Positions 16,898 through 25,270 of a DNA stretch of 64,000 nucleotides are shown in pieces. The stretch spans positions 1 through 64,000 of the forward strand of contig DAIDGU010000013.1 of assembly GCA_027459785.1 (NCBI GenBank), given 5' to 3'. This stretch comes from Ktedonobacteria bacterium (GTDB lineage: Bacteria; Chloroflexota; Ktedonobacteria; Ktedonobacterales; JACDGC01). Below the pieces are notes generated by a model. That model saw only the letters and a list, made by a program, of their open reading frames with translations, was not told the DNA's origin and searched no databases. The translations under genes and the position numbers were made by a program. Within the stretch, counting starts at the first letter, position 1. Each line of letters opens with the position of its first letter.

Positions 16898-18172
16898 ATG
16901 GCAACCGAACCGCGTGTCAATCCATTCGCTGTCGCTCAGTCGCAGTTCGACCGCGCGGCGGCCAAGCTCAACCTGAAGCCGGATATGCGCAGCATCTTGC
17001 GCGAACCGAAACGCGAGCTGATCGTCCATTTCCCCGTGGAGATGCGCGATGGCACGATCCAAACCTTCACCGGCTATCGCGTGCAACACAACCTGAACCG
17101 TGGGCCAGGCAAAGGCGGCATCCGCTATTCACTGGATGTCACGCTGGATGAAGTCAAAGCCCTGGCGATGTGGATGACCTGGAAATGCGCGACGGTGGAC
17201 ATCCCCTTCGGCGGCGCGAAAGGCGGCGTCATCTGCGATCCGGGGGCGCTGAACAACCGCGAACTGGAGCGCCTGACGCGGCGCTATGCGACCGAGATCT
17301 CCGCTATCATCGGTCCCTACATCGACATCCCCGCGCCGGATGTCAACACTGGCTCCCGCGAGATGGCCTGGATCATGGATACGTATTCCATGCACAACGG
17401 CTATCCCATTCCGGGCGTGATCACCGGCAAGCCCATCGAGATCGGCGGGGCGGAGGGACGCGGCAGTGCCACGGCGGACGGCGTGGTGATGTGCATCGAA
17501 AAGGCCGTCGAGCATGTGCAGATGGATATCAAGGGGGCGCGCGTGGCCGTGCAGGGCTTCGGCAATGCCGGGCAGATCGCCGCCTCGCTCCTGCATAAGC
17601 TGGGCGCGCAGATCGTCGCGGTCAGCGATACCCACGGCGGCATCTATAACGCAGCCGGCTTCGATCCAGATAGCGTGCTGCACTACAAGCAAGAGCGTTC
17701 GCACGACAACCGGCGCGGCTCCGTCGCCGGCTTCCCTGGCACGCAGGAAGTGTCGGTCAGCGACGTGCTGGAAGTGCCGTGCGATATCCTTATCCCCGCC
17801 GCTGTCGAGAACCAGCTCACCAAGCGCAACGCTGCCAACATCCAGGCGAAGCTCATCGCCGAGGCGGCCAATGGGCCTACCACCCTGGAAGCGGATGACA
17901 TCCTTTTCAAGCGCGGCATTACCGTCATCCCCGACATCCTGGCGAACGCCGGCGGCGTCACCGTCAGCTACTTCGAGTGGGTGCAAGACCTGCAACGCTT
18001 CTTCTGGGATCTGGCAGAGACGGAAGTGCGGCTGCGCAAGATTATGACAACGGCGTATGACCACGTGGCCGCGATGGCTAAGGAGCATCACGTGGATATG
18101 CGCACCGGCGCGACGATGCTCGCCGTGGCGCGCGTGGCACGGGCCACCGAGCTGCGCGGCGTGTATCCGTGA
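16898..18172 (+). CDS. gdhA: Glu/Leu/Phe/Val dehydrogenase (glutamate dehydrogenase)
   Basis: The 424-residue cytoplasmic product oxidatively deaminates glutamate, or runs in reverse, with NAD(P). The N-terminal substrate domain has NRGPGKGGIRYS and the Lys-containing PFGGAKGGVICDP. PAPDVNTGSREMAW follows, then a Rossmann NAD-binding GFGNAGQIAASLL and the C-terminal NAGGVTVSYFEWVQ. Length matches bacterial hexameric GDHs. ATG 16898 is chosen because AAGGAAGG lies 7 nt upstream; an ATG at 16805 would add an unlikely extension. A terminator separates it from phhA. Confidence 0.92.
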   Translation: MATEPRVNPFAVAQSQFDRAAAKLNLKPDMRSILREPKRELIVHFPVEMRDGTIQTFTGYRVQHNLNRGPGKGGIRYSLDVTLDEVKALAMWMTWKCATVDIPFGGAKGGVICDPGALNNRELERLTRRYATEISAIIGPYIDIPAPDVNTGSREMAWIMDTYSMHNGYPIPGVITGKPIEIGGAEGRGSATADGVVMCIEKAVEHVQMDIKGARVAVQGFGNAGQIAASLLHKLGAQIVAVSDTHGGIYNAAGFDPDSVLHYKQERSHDNRRGSVAGFPGTQEVSVSDVLEVPCDILIPAAVENQLTKRNAANIQAKLIAEAANGPTTLEADDILFKRGITVIPDILANAGGVTVSYFEWVQDLQRFFWDLAETEVRLRKIMTTAYDHVAAMAKEHHVDMRTGATMLAVARVARATELRGVYP

Positions 18173-18254
18173 CACAAACACCACGAGGGATTGCGGCACG
18201 TTGACGCCCTCAGCAGTCACCAAGGCGCGGGACGTGCGATCCCCCGTGACACGG

Positions 18255-18278
18255 AGCCAGGAGGTTTAACTCCTGGCT
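18255..18278. terminator. bidirectional terminator between gdhA and phhA
   Basis: AGCCAGGAG-GTTTAA-CTCCTGGCT is a perfect 9-bp stem in the gap between the two converging genes. Confidence 0.65.
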
Positions 18279-18292
18279 TGGAACAGCACGCC

Positions 18293-18991
18293 TTACCAGT
18301 CGGCGGTGACGGCCTCCAGTTGGTCGAAGCCATCGATGACGTAATATTCGTCGTGGAAGGCATAGGGTTTGGCGGTGCCATGCATGGCGCGCTCCACCGT
18401 GAAGGGCTGGTGCAGTTCGGTGTGGGCCATCGAATATTGGAATTCGCCGGGGGAGGAGAGGATGCCGGCACCGAAGGGCCGCACCTTGCCGTCCTCACGG
18501 ATCAGGCCGAATTCGGTGGTGAACCACCAGAAGTTGGCGACGAGGGGACGTTCTTCTTCCGAGGCGGCGAGGTACTTGCGCGTGATGCGATCAACGATAT
18601 TCAGGTAGCGCGGCAGGGTCATCCAGGCCAGGTGGCCGAAGTATTCGTGGAAAAGGTCTGGCAACGGCGTGAACTCGATATCCTCCGGGATGCGAATGTA
18701 GTCCGTCACCGGAAAGTGGCGCTCCCGGAGGTGAATAAACCAGTCCACCGGCTTCAGATATTCGTCCTGCGCGTTGGAAAGCTGCCAGCCAACTAGCTTA
18801 TTGAGCCGCTCGCTCATCACGTCTTGCACCGGCAGCCGCTGCTGGTCCAGTTGCAGGCGCTCGAAGCCTTCCCAATACATCGGGGGGGCGAGATCCTTAA
18901 CTAGCGCAAGCTGGCGGGCGACGAGCCGCCGCCAGGTGTCGTGATCCGTCTCGCTATACGAACGCTGGGGGGCGCTTTTCAAAGTGGTCAT
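18293..18991 (-). CDS. phhA: phenylalanine 4-monooxygenase (aromatic amino acid hydroxylase)
   Basis: The 232-residue product is the compact bacterial form of the Fe(II)/pterin-dependent aromatic amino acid hydroxylases, which convert Phe to Tyr. The iron site is visible as LPDLFHEYFGHLAWM (His115, His120) and Glu160 in NFWWFTTEFGL. It has no regulatory ACT domain. ATG 18991 is preceded by AGAGGAG 7 nt upstream; the same frame is open far upstream but without protein-like sequence. A leader of about 185 nt with a strong hairpin separates it from a TATAAT. No pterin-recycling gene (phhB) is adjacent. Confidence 0.88.
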   Translation of the reverse strand: MTTLKSAPQRSYSETDHDTWRRLVARQLALVKDLAPPMYWEGFERLQLDQQRLPVQDVMSERLNKLVGWQLSNAQDEYLKPVDWFIHLRERHFPVTDYIRIPEDIEFTPLPDLFHEYFGHLAWMTLPRYLNIVDRITRKYLAASEEERPLVANFWWFTTEFGLIREDGKVRPFGAGILSSPGEFQYSMAHTELHQPFTVERAMHGTAKPYAFHDEYYVIDGFDQLEAVTADW

Positions 18992-19009
18992 GGGTTTTCT
19001 CCTCTGACA

Positions 19010-19050
19010 AACCTTTCTGCTGCAATGGCAGCGCTGCCATTTCGAAAGGT
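19010..19050 (-). promoter_or_regulatory. stable hairpin in the phhA 5' leader
   Basis: The 18-bp perfect palindrome AATGGCAGCGCTGCCATT (19024-19041) is enclosed by ACCTTTC/GAAAGGT (19011-19017 and 19044-19050). This gives an extended stem directly upstream of the phhA ribosome site. It could be an attenuator, a protein operator or an mRNA stabiliser. No known riboswitch consensus was recognised. Confidence 0.5.
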
Positions 19051-19175
19051 GCGGGTGTTGCCGGGGCGTGCCGGCCATCCGCTGGGATGATGACGGTCGT
19101 ACGCGCCGGTCATCCGATCGTTGGTGATGGACCAACATTGGCCCATCCCTCGTGCTAGGATAGTGATCTGCCCCT

Positions 19176-19181
19176 ATTATA
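19176..19181 (-). promoter_or_regulatory. -10 element upstream of phhA
   Basis: A perfect TATAAT on the minus strand lies about 185 nt before the phhA ATG. No good -35 is visible. Confidence 0.45.
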
Positions 19182-19267
19182 GCGCAAGAACGGGTGCTAA
19201 AGATAGAGACAAGCGGTTTAAAGGGTAAGCGGTTGCCGCGCATGGTGAGGCGATTGAGGAGCATGGG

Positions 19268-19879
19268 ATGATCGCGGGGATCGTGCTGGCGGCAGGTGCC
19301 GCGCGGCGGATGGGCCAGCCGAAACAGACTTTGCCGCTGGGCGGCACAACGCTGCTGGGCGGTACGAACGCGCGGGTGACAGCGGCGCTGGAGCGCGTGG
19401 TGGTGGTGCTGGGCGCGGCGGCGGCCACGATTCAGGCGCAGGTCGATCTGCATGGAGCCGAGGTTGTGATCGCGCCGGATCACGCGGAGGGGCAGGCGGC
19501 GGCGTTGCGCGCGGGGTTGCGCGCCGTCATGGCATGGCCGACGTGCGACGCGGCACTGGTGCTGCTGGGCGACCAGCCGACGGTGCGGAGCGAGGCGATC
19601 CAGCAGATCACGGCGGCCTATCTGGCAACGCGCCCCCAGCCGGCGACGGTGGTGCCACGCTATGGCGACCGGCGGGGGCATCCCGTCCTCTTCGCGCGCG
19701 CCGCCTGGCCGCTGCTGCTGCGCGAACTGCACGGCGATGCGGGCGCACGGGATCTGCTGGCGCGCGGCGAACCAGCGCCCCTGCTGGCCGTCGATCTCCC
19801 GGCAGCCTGGTGGCCCGACGATATCGACACCTGGGCCGACTATCTGCGGCTGCGGGATGCGGAAAGGGAGCCGCGTTAA
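19268..19879 (+). CDS. MobA/MocA-like nucleotidyltransferase
   Basis: The 203-residue cytoplasmic NTP transferase has the N-terminal nucleotide motif LAAGAARRMGQPKQTLPLGG and LLGDQPTV (metal-binding Asp). RRGHPVLFARAAWP follows, typical of the MocA/YgfJ molybdenum-cofactor cytidylyl/guanylyltransferase family. These enzymes attach CMP or GMP to molybdopterin for xanthine-dehydrogenase-type enzymes. No molybdoenzyme is adjacent, so the substrate is inferred. It is divergent from phhA. Confidence 0.8.
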   Translation: MIAGIVLAAGAARRMGQPKQTLPLGGTTLLGGTNARVTAALERVVVVLGAAAATIQAQVDLHGAEVVIAPDHAEGQAAALRAGLRAVMAWPTCDAALVLLGDQPTVRSEAIQQITAAYLATRPQPATVVPRYGDRRGHPVLFARAAWPLLLRELHGDAGARDLLARGEPAPLLAVDLPAAWWPDDIDTWADYLRLRDAEREPR

Positions 19880-19890
19880 ATCGTGAAAGA

Positions 19891-19942
19891 ACCAGGGCGA
19901 CCACGTGTAGGGGCAATGCCTTGTGCTTGCCCTGCCCCTACA
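19891..19942. repeat. GGGCGACCAC-type repeat after mocA-like gene
   Basis: AGGGCGACCACGTGTAGGGG leads into an inverted copy ending TGCCCCTAC. GTAGGGGCA (19907-19915) pairs with TGCCCCTAC (19933-19941). Related units occur at 5268-5298 and 24323-24354. The hairpin may terminate transcription. Confidence 0.55.
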
Positions 19943-20058
19943 GATGCATGAACAATGATGGAATTGTCCCATAAATTATCGTTCCACCACGTTCTTTTTT
20001 TTGATGGGCAGAAGTTTTGTTGCCATATCATGTTCACGATGTATGTTGAGGTGCAAGC

Positions 20059-21150
20059 ATGATGACAAACAGCAATCAAGACCAGGCTACGCCGTCTATG
20101 GATTCGTTCGCCAGCGGCATCAAGAAGACGGTGATGAATTTCGCTGGGGTTTTTCTGGCGCTGGCGCTGCTGGGCGCGCTGTGGAGTACGGCGCTGGCAC
20201 GGCTGTCGGAGCGCACAACGGCGGTGACGCTGCTGACGGCGGCGGGAACGGACCTCATCAATCCGCTGCTGACGGCCAACGGGTCCGGGCTGGCGCAGGG
20301 CTTCTATCAGCAATTGCAGACGCAAGCGCAGGCGCATCCGACCCAGGTGTTAGCGATTCCCTTCGCGCATGTGCAGATCAAGGGGAATATGATCGCGGGC
20401 AAGGGCTTCGCAGATGGCACGCGCGTGATCTATGCCGCAATCGCCACGGCGTATTACGATGGCGGGCCGCGCGGTGCGTTCACGCTGCCACCGCAATTGC
20501 AAGCCCTGGTGAGCAACTACACACCGTTCGTCCAGCAAGCGCAGCAGATCAATTCGCCGTTGCCGAGCGTGCCGATCCCGCAACTGCCGGCCTTCGCCGC
20601 AGGACTCTGGTCGGCGACGGGCATCACACCGACCTCGCTGACGGCGACGGGGCATGCCGAGGCGGTCAGCCGCTCGTACCTGTTATGGGGCATCAGCGCG
20701 GCGCTGGCGCTATTGCTGGTGTTGCTCAGCACGGGCTGGAATCGTTTGTGGCGCGTGGCGTGGCCGCTCTTCCACTCTTCGTGGCACATCGCGCTCCTGG
20801 GCGTCATCGGCACCATCTTGGTTCACCGCGATATCGCCCATACAGGTCCGTACCAAGGGGTGATGGACCTGATCGGCGGTACGTTCATGCCGGTGTTTTA
20901 CGGTGCAGCCCTGGCGGGCGTCGCGGGGATCATCATCGCCTTTGTCGGGCGACGTTTCACGGCACAGGCCGCCCCCCAGCTAGCGGCAACCACCGCACCA
21001 GCGCGCGTGCTGGCCGCGCCCACGCCCGCCATGCCGCCACCAGGCAATGCTTACACGCCGACAATCCCATCAGCAGGCGCACCACCGCCCGCCACCACGG
21101 AAACACCCGCCGCGCCGCTTGATGCTCCGAGCGATTATGGCTCGCGCTGA
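20059..21150 (+). CDS. membrane protein of unknown function
   Basis: The 363-residue product has an N-terminal membrane segment (FAGVFLALALLGALWSTALARL). A roughly 170-residue, probably external domain follows, then three further hydrophobic segments (LLWGISAALALLLVLLSTG, WHIALLGVIGTILVH, PVFYGAALAGVAGIIIAFVG). The cytoplasmic tail is Pro/Ala-rich. GAGG lies 7 nt before the tandem ATG codons. The gene ends within the convergent MarR gene (16-bp overlap). I do not recognise the family. Confidence 0.7.
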   Translation: MMTNSNQDQATPSMDSFASGIKKTVMNFAGVFLALALLGALWSTALARLSERTTAVTLLTAAGTDLINPLLTANGSGLAQGFYQQLQTQAQAHPTQVLAIPFAHVQIKGNMIAGKGFADGTRVIYAAIATAYYDGGPRGAFTLPPQLQALVSNYTPFVQQAQQINSPLPSVPIPQLPAFAAGLWSATGITPTSLTATGHAEAVSRSYLLWGISAALALLLVLLSTGWNRLWRVAWPLFHSSWHIALLGVIGTILVHRDIAHTGPYQGVMDLIGGTFMPVFYGAALAGVAGIIIAFVGRRFTAQAAPQLAATTAPARVLAAPTPAMPPPGNAYTPTIPSAGAPPPATTETPAAPLDAPSDYGSR

Positions 21151-21560
21151 GGCAGGCTGTGATCCAGCGTGCGGAGCGCGTGCAGCAAGTGCTGGCGTTC
21201 CGCCGCGCTCAAGGCGGCGAACTGCGCTGCCATGAAGGCTTCGTGTTCGGGGATGATGCGCTCGACCAATGCGCGGCCACGGTCGGTGAGGAGGAGCCGA
21301 TTGACGCGCCCCTCCTGGCAGCGCGTGAGCAGCCCACGCTCTTCCATGCGGTCGATGATCTGGCAGATGTTGCCCTTGGTAACAAGCAGGCGGTCTGCCA
21401 GGGCTTGCTGCGAGATGCCTTCATTGCCGCTCAATTGCGCCAGCACGTCGAAGTGCGCCAGGCTCAGGTCATAGGTGCGCAAGTGCTGCGTCAGGCGATG
21501 GTCGATCTTGTGGAAGACGCGCACCAGGCGCAGCCAGGTGGCAACCGCGAAACGCTGCAT
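21135..21560 (-). CDS. MarR-family transcriptional regulator
   Basis: The 141-residue winged-helix protein has the MarR core: LSLAHFDVLAQLSGNEGISQQALADRLLVTKGNICQIIDRMEERGLL, then the wing RLLLTDRGRALVE. Members bind palindromic operators as dimers and usually repress transport or stress genes until a small ligand binds. A perfect dyad GTTTAGTCCTAAAC lies 40 bp upstream and suggests autoregulation. The only adjacent genes are convergent, so the other targets are unknown. Confidence 0.88.
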   Translation of the reverse strand: MQRFAVATWLRLVRVFHKIDHRLTQHLRTYDLSLAHFDVLAQLSGNEGISQQALADRLLVTKGNICQIIDRMEERGLLTRCQEGRVNRLLLTDRGRALVERIIPEHEAFMAAQFAALSAAERQHLLHALRTLDHSLPQREP

Positions 21561-21599
21561 AATCGGGAGTATCCTTTGCGCGATGTTCTTGCTTTAGTA

Positions 21600-21613
21600 G
21601 TTTAGTCCTAAAC
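21600..21613. promoter_or_regulatory. probable MarR operator
   Basis: GTTTAG-TC-CTAAAC is a perfect 6-bp dyad in the promoter region of the MarR gene. Partial half-sites (TTTAGTAG) lie beside it. Confidence 0.6.
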
Positions 21614-21658
21614 GAACACCTTTGTCAAGCGCCAACTGAGGAGCAATTCCTTGCTCTA

Positions 21659-23026
21659 TCAGCGGTGGAAGCTTGTGAGAAGCACAGCCAGCAGGACGAC
21701 CACGGCGAGGGCGACGAGCAGCGTGAGTACGGGGACGCCGCCCGCCCGCATGCGGCGCGCACTGGATGCAAAGCTGCCGGAGCGCGCCAGGTCGGACATC
21801 ACGAACGACGGTGTGGTGGGGTCGGTCAAACGGCGCGGTGGGATGTCCTCCGGCGCGGCAAGGTCTGGGGCAACCGCTGGGGGGCGCGCGGCACCGGCCT
21901 GCGCCAGATGAGCGAACGGATCGGGGGTGGGCAGCGGACGGGAACGCGAGATGCCGGGTCGTGAGATGCCGGGTCGTGAGATGCCGGGGCGCGAACGACT
22001 TCCCTCGAATTGCATCACGCGCGGGCGCAGCTCAACCGGGGGACGGGCGGCGCGCAGGGGCGGCGTGGGGGCCGGGGCGACGGGGATGCTGTCGGCGAGC
22101 GTGACGATGGATGGCGGCATCGTCTGGGTTTGCAGCGCCGCAACGAGCGCATCCACATACGGCGCGAGGTCGGGCAGGGTGCGCAGGGTGGCGATGCGCC
22201 CGCCGGGGAGCGTGGGGCGCTGGTAGTCGGCGCGCAGCAGGAGCAAAAAGGCGCTCTCATCCGCCTCCCATTCAGCATAGAGCGCCGGCTGTTGGATCAG
22301 CGCCAGCAGGGACAGATAGATGACCAGCGCGCTGAAGCGATCCATCGCCGGATCGTAAGGGCGCGGCTGGGGCGGCAGGTAGGCGGGATGCTGAAAATGC
22401 TCGTGGCCGCTCTCCGTCTGGCGGCGCTGCTGTAAGGCCGGCAGCCACAGGTTATCATAGTCGATCAGGCGCAGGGTTGGCACACCACCGTGTTCCTGCA
22501 CCAGCACGTTCGTCAGGTCCAGGTCGCCGTGCGCCAGCGGCGCAGCCTCCATGCCGGCGATCAGCCGCAGCCAGGCGTCGGCCAGGGCGCGCAGCCGCGC
22601 GCCGTCCTGCACGTGGCGGCTGATATAGGTGCCGAGCGGCACGGCATCGCGCAGGAAGGGCATCTTGACGATGGGCAACGCCTGACCATGCACGGTGATA
22701 CCTGCCGCCTGGTAGTCGATGGGGATGAGCGCGGGCAAGGTCGCGGCATACTCTTGACTGAAGGCGCTGATGGCGGCGTAGCGTTCCATAATATCGTCGG
22801 GCGGCTGCTTGGGTGGGTTAGCGCGGAAGCAGCGCACCAGCCAATCGCCGACACGATAGACACAGACGTACAGCCCCGCCCCGCCATAGCGGCGGATGCC
22901 GAAGCTATCGCGCGCCAGTTCGCCCGCGCGCAACTCCGGATCGGCGAGGGCGGTGTGCCAGGTGAGCATGGCCGCGTCATACGCCTCGCGGGTGGGCCAG
23001 CGCGAGACCACAGATGGTGTCGTCAT
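21659..23026 (-). CDS. divergent protein-kinase-fold protein of a TerY-P-like triad
   Basis: The 455-residue product has a kinase-fold N-terminal domain with HGDLDLTNVLV (catalytic Asp168, Asn173) and LIDYDNLW (DFG equivalent, 189-191). GHEHFQHPAY and DRFSALVIYLSLLAL follow. The beta-3 Lys position appears as Arg (WLVRCFR). A proline-rich linker carries three RPGIS repeats. A C-terminal membrane segment (LTLLVALAVVVLLAVLLTSF) ends the protein. It is 15 nt behind the PP2C gene in the same operon as the vWA gene. Phosphotransfer to the vWA partner is inferred. Confidence 0.78.
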   Translation of the reverse strand: MTTPSVVSRWPTREAYDAAMLTWHTALADPELRAGELARDSFGIRRYGGAGLYVCVYRVGDWLVRCFRANPPKQPPDDIMERYAAISAFSQEYAATLPALIPIDYQAAGITVHGQALPIVKMPFLRDAVPLGTYISRHVQDGARLRALADAWLRLIAGMEAAPLAHGDLDLTNVLVQEHGGVPTLRLIDYDNLWLPALQQRRQTESGHEHFQHPAYLPPQPRPYDPAMDRFSALVIYLSLLALIQQPALYAEWEADESAFLLLLRADYQRPTLPGGRIATLRTLPDLAPYVDALVAALQTQTMPPSIVTLADSIPVAPAPTPPLRAARPPVELRPRVMQFEGSRSRPGISRPGISRPGISRSRPLPTPDPFAHLAQAGAARPPAVAPDLAAPEDIPPRRLTDPTTPSFVMSDLARSGSFASSARRMRAGGVPVLTLLVALAVVVLLAVLLTSFHR

Positions 23027-23041
23027 AGTTGTTCACTGCTC

Positions 23042-24193
23042 CTACGCGAGCGGCACGATCAGCAGGGTCATATCATCTTCGTGCATCGTTCCGCTTTGCC
23101 GTTCCTGAGCGATCAAAGTTGCATATGCGGCGGCGTCTGGCAGCGCCAACATGCGGGCGATGCGCGCCGAGGGATCGCGCAAGATCCATGCGGCCAACGT
23201 ATCAGTCGCCAGCAGGATAACATCCTTCGGCGAAGCGGTCAACGTCATGCGGCGCAGATCGGCCCAGGCGCGGGCCTGCCAGACGGGATCGCTGCTGGTG
23301 GGCAGCGTGCCGGGTTGGGTGCCGAAAGCCGTGGGATCAGCGATGGGAAAAGCCGTGAGCAGCGCCCAGCCCTCATCCGTCTGCCGCGCGTGCAGCGCCA
23401 CGGCGTCGCCGACGGCGACGAGATCGACGCGCACGCCTGCATCCAACTCCGGTGTCACCTGGCAGGCGATGAGCGTCGTCTGCGCACCTTTGTGGTGGAT
23501 CAGGTTGCGGTAGTCGGTCGGCACCTCGCCGCGCGCGGTCTGCTGCGCGTGAATCATCGGCAGCCAGCGATTCACCACCCAGGCGTGCCACGCGGCGCGA
23601 CATTCCGCCAGCCAAACGAGAAACGCGGCTTCCTCGTGCAAGGCCGCCGGAGCGCGCACGGCGGCGCGGGCGATGATGCTGGCCCACGCGCGCGGCAGAA
23701 ACGATGTGCTGACGCCATCGGTCACGGCGAAAACACGTTGCACTGGATCGGCGGCATAAAAATCCTGGCAGCGCGCCAACGGTTCGCCCTCCTTCGCCAG
23801 AATGAAGGCTCGCGCCGCGCCCGTCGCCGGCAACGTGAAAAGCGGGTCAGGCCCCACCCCCGGCCCCGGTGGCCCCACCCCCGGCCCCTCCCCATCTGCG
23901 GATGGAGAGGGGAGAGGAGACGGGCCTTCACCATCGGAGGGCGGGCATGGCTGTCCGCCGCTGAGGGGTGGCGGCGCTGCCAGCGGTGTAACGGCGGCAT
24001 GGCGTGCAGTGAAGAGCCAGAGCGCGGCGGCGAGTATGCCCAGGAGGCCAGCAGCCGCCACGAGCAGGCCGGCGGCATCCAACACGGGCCGCGCGAGCAG
24101 CACCAGCCCCGCCCCGACGATGCTAATGAGCGCGCACCCCAACCCCACGCATGCCACGCGATCAAACCCCTTGGCCGACGAAAGTGAAGCCAT
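23042..24193 (-). CDS. PP2C-type protein phosphatase, membrane-anchored
   Basis: The 383-residue product has two N-terminal membrane segments (IVGAGLVLLARPVL and GLLVAAAGLLGILAAALWLF). A Gly/Pro-rich linker encoded by repeat-like DNA follows. A PP2C-like domain has FAVTDGVSTSF, VAVGDAVALHARQ and DVILLATDTLAAWI, giving the metal-binding Asp residues of the family. ATG 24193 has GAAGG 5 nt upstream; TTG 24208 is an alternative. It lies between the vWA and kinase genes on the same strand and presumably opposes the kinase. Confidence 0.78.
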   Translation of the reverse strand: MASLSSAKGFDRVACVGLGCALISIVGAGLVLLARPVLDAAGLLVAAAGLLGILAAALWLFTARHAAVTPLAAPPPLSGGQPCPPSDGEGPSPLPSPSADGEGPGVGPPGPGVGPDPLFTLPATGAARAFILAKEGEPLARCQDFYAADPVQRVFAVTDGVSTSFLPRAWASIIARAAVRAPAALHEEAAFLVWLAECRAAWHAWVVNRWLPMIHAQQTARGEVPTDYRNLIHHKGAQTTLIACQVTPELDAGVRVDLVAVGDAVALHARQTDEGWALLTAFPIADPTAFGTQPGTLPTSSDPVWQARAWADLRRMTLTASPKDVILLATDTLAAWILRDPSARIARMLALPDAAAYATLIAQERQSGTMHEDDMTLLIVPLA

Positions 24194-24230
24194 GCACCCT
24201 TCCTTCAATCATGCAATGATGTTATCTATC

Positions 24231-24290
24231 CCCGTCCCCGAATTTTCGTGTTCTTCATGAATTTTCGTGGCCTTCGTGTTCCCGTCTCTG
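24231..24290. repeat. CACGAA-type repeat
   Basis: Repeated TTCGTGTTC / TTCGTGGCC / TTCGTGTTC words in the vWA-PP2C gap. The same words appear at 30863-30905, 43306-43349 and 50859-50953. Confidence 0.6.
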
Positions 24291-24322
24291 ACCCCTCCTC
24301 GCTCAAATCATCACCATCCGGT

Positions 24323-24354
24323 CTCCCCATGTGGTCGCCCTGCGAGTGGGGCTA
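24323..24354. repeat. GGGCGACCAC-type repeat at the vWA gene end
   Basis: Reverse-strand GTAGCCCCACTCGCAGGGCG followed by ACCACATGGGGA. The unit supplies the stop codon of the vWA gene. Confidence 0.5.
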
Positions 24355-25251
24355 CACCGCGCCGGTGCCGAGCGTGCCGAAATTCAGGAACTTCACCAGG
24401 ATCTCGGCGTTGCTATTATAGATGAAGCCGCGTGCGCCGGGCTGTAGCGCCTGGCCGGTGATTTCGCCGGCAGTGAGCAGGAGCGGTTCGGGGATGATGC
24501 TGCTCATCGCTAGCAGTTTCGCGGCGAAAGGATTGAGGTGACTGACCTCGTATTCACGCGCCGGGAAAATGCAGGGATCAAGCATCGTCGCGGTGAAATG
24601 GCAGTTGAAGATCAGCGTCGCGCCTTGCTGCGTGCCTTCGCTGCGGATCTCGTAGGTGAGCGGTTCGGGATCGTAGACGCCGTTGTCCTCGCCATCGGTA
24701 ATGTGGATGATGATCGGCGGGAAGCCGTGTTGGCGTGGCGCTTGCCCTGGCTCCGGCGGGGCGTCCAGCCAGGCGCGAATGATATCGCGGGCGCGGATAA
24801 AGGCTTTGTCCATCTGCGTCGCGTTGACCCAACTGGGCTTGATCCAGTACGGGCGCGTTGTCTCTTGAACGGCCTGATACGTGCCGCTGCGCGAGACATA
24901 CACGTCGCGTGCGACGGTCGCCTGGCCCAGCGCGCGTTTGCCCAGCGCAGGCAGATCGATGGGCGCGCCATCCGGTGTCAGCAGGGAAACCACCTCATCG
25001 CTGTAACCCAGCGCGGTGACATAGAGATATTTGCGACGCTCGCCGGTGTCGTCGTCGATCGGCGTCTGATCCAGCATCGCATAGATCAGCTCGTTGAGCG
25101 CGGTGGCGGCGAAATCGGCCTTCGAGCAATTCATGCCAGCCACCGGCTCGCTCATCGAGCGCGACTGATCCAGCAAGAAGACGAAAAGGCCGGGATGCCG
25201 CCGCGAGAAGCGGCGCGTATACAGGGGCAGCGCGGTAAAGGGTGATGTCAT
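24352..25251 (-). CDS. vWA-domain protein (TerY-like)
   Basis: The 299-residue cytoplasmic product is almost entirely a von Willebrand A domain. It has the MIDAS start LLDQSRSMSEP (DxSxS) and a late HITDGEDNG metal-binding segment. TerY-type vWA proteins occur with a PP2C phosphatase and a kinase as a phosphorylation triad, and exactly these two genes follow here. ATG 25251 is chosen because a GAGGAGAGG tract lies upstream and the vWA fold starts soon after. The preceding zinc-ribbon gene ends 19 nt away. Confidence 0.8.
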   Translation of the reverse strand: MTSPFTALPLYTRRFSRRHPGLFVFLLDQSRSMSEPVAGMNCSKADFAATALNELIYAMLDQTPIDDDTGERRKYLYVTALGYSDEVVSLLTPDGAPIDLPALGKRALGQATVARDVYVSRSGTYQAVQETTRPYWIKPSWVNATQMDKAFIRARDIIRAWLDAPPEPGQAPRQHGFPPIIIHITDGEDNGVYDPEPLTYEIRSEGTQQGATLIFNCHFTATMLDPCIFPAREYEVSHLNPFAAKLLAMSSIIPEPLLLTAGEITGQALQPGARGFIYNSNAEILVKFLNFGTLGTGAV

Positions 25252-25270
25252 GGTGACGGTTTCCTCTCCT

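Noticed and set aside
18992..19181. Known riboswitch or T-box in the phhA leader
   Set aside because: No T-box GGTGG core or other class signature could be identified by eye. Only stems are claimed.
18992..19972. N-terminal extension of the phenylalanine hydroxylase frame
   Set aside because: The frame stays open only because of high GC. The extension is Arg/His/Pro-rich and overlaps the mocA-like gene, and a strong ribosome site marks ATG 18991.
22490..24187. Long plus-strand frame across the kinase and PP2C genes
   Set aside because: Biased composition and no domains. The minus-strand frames carry clear kinase and phosphatase motifs.
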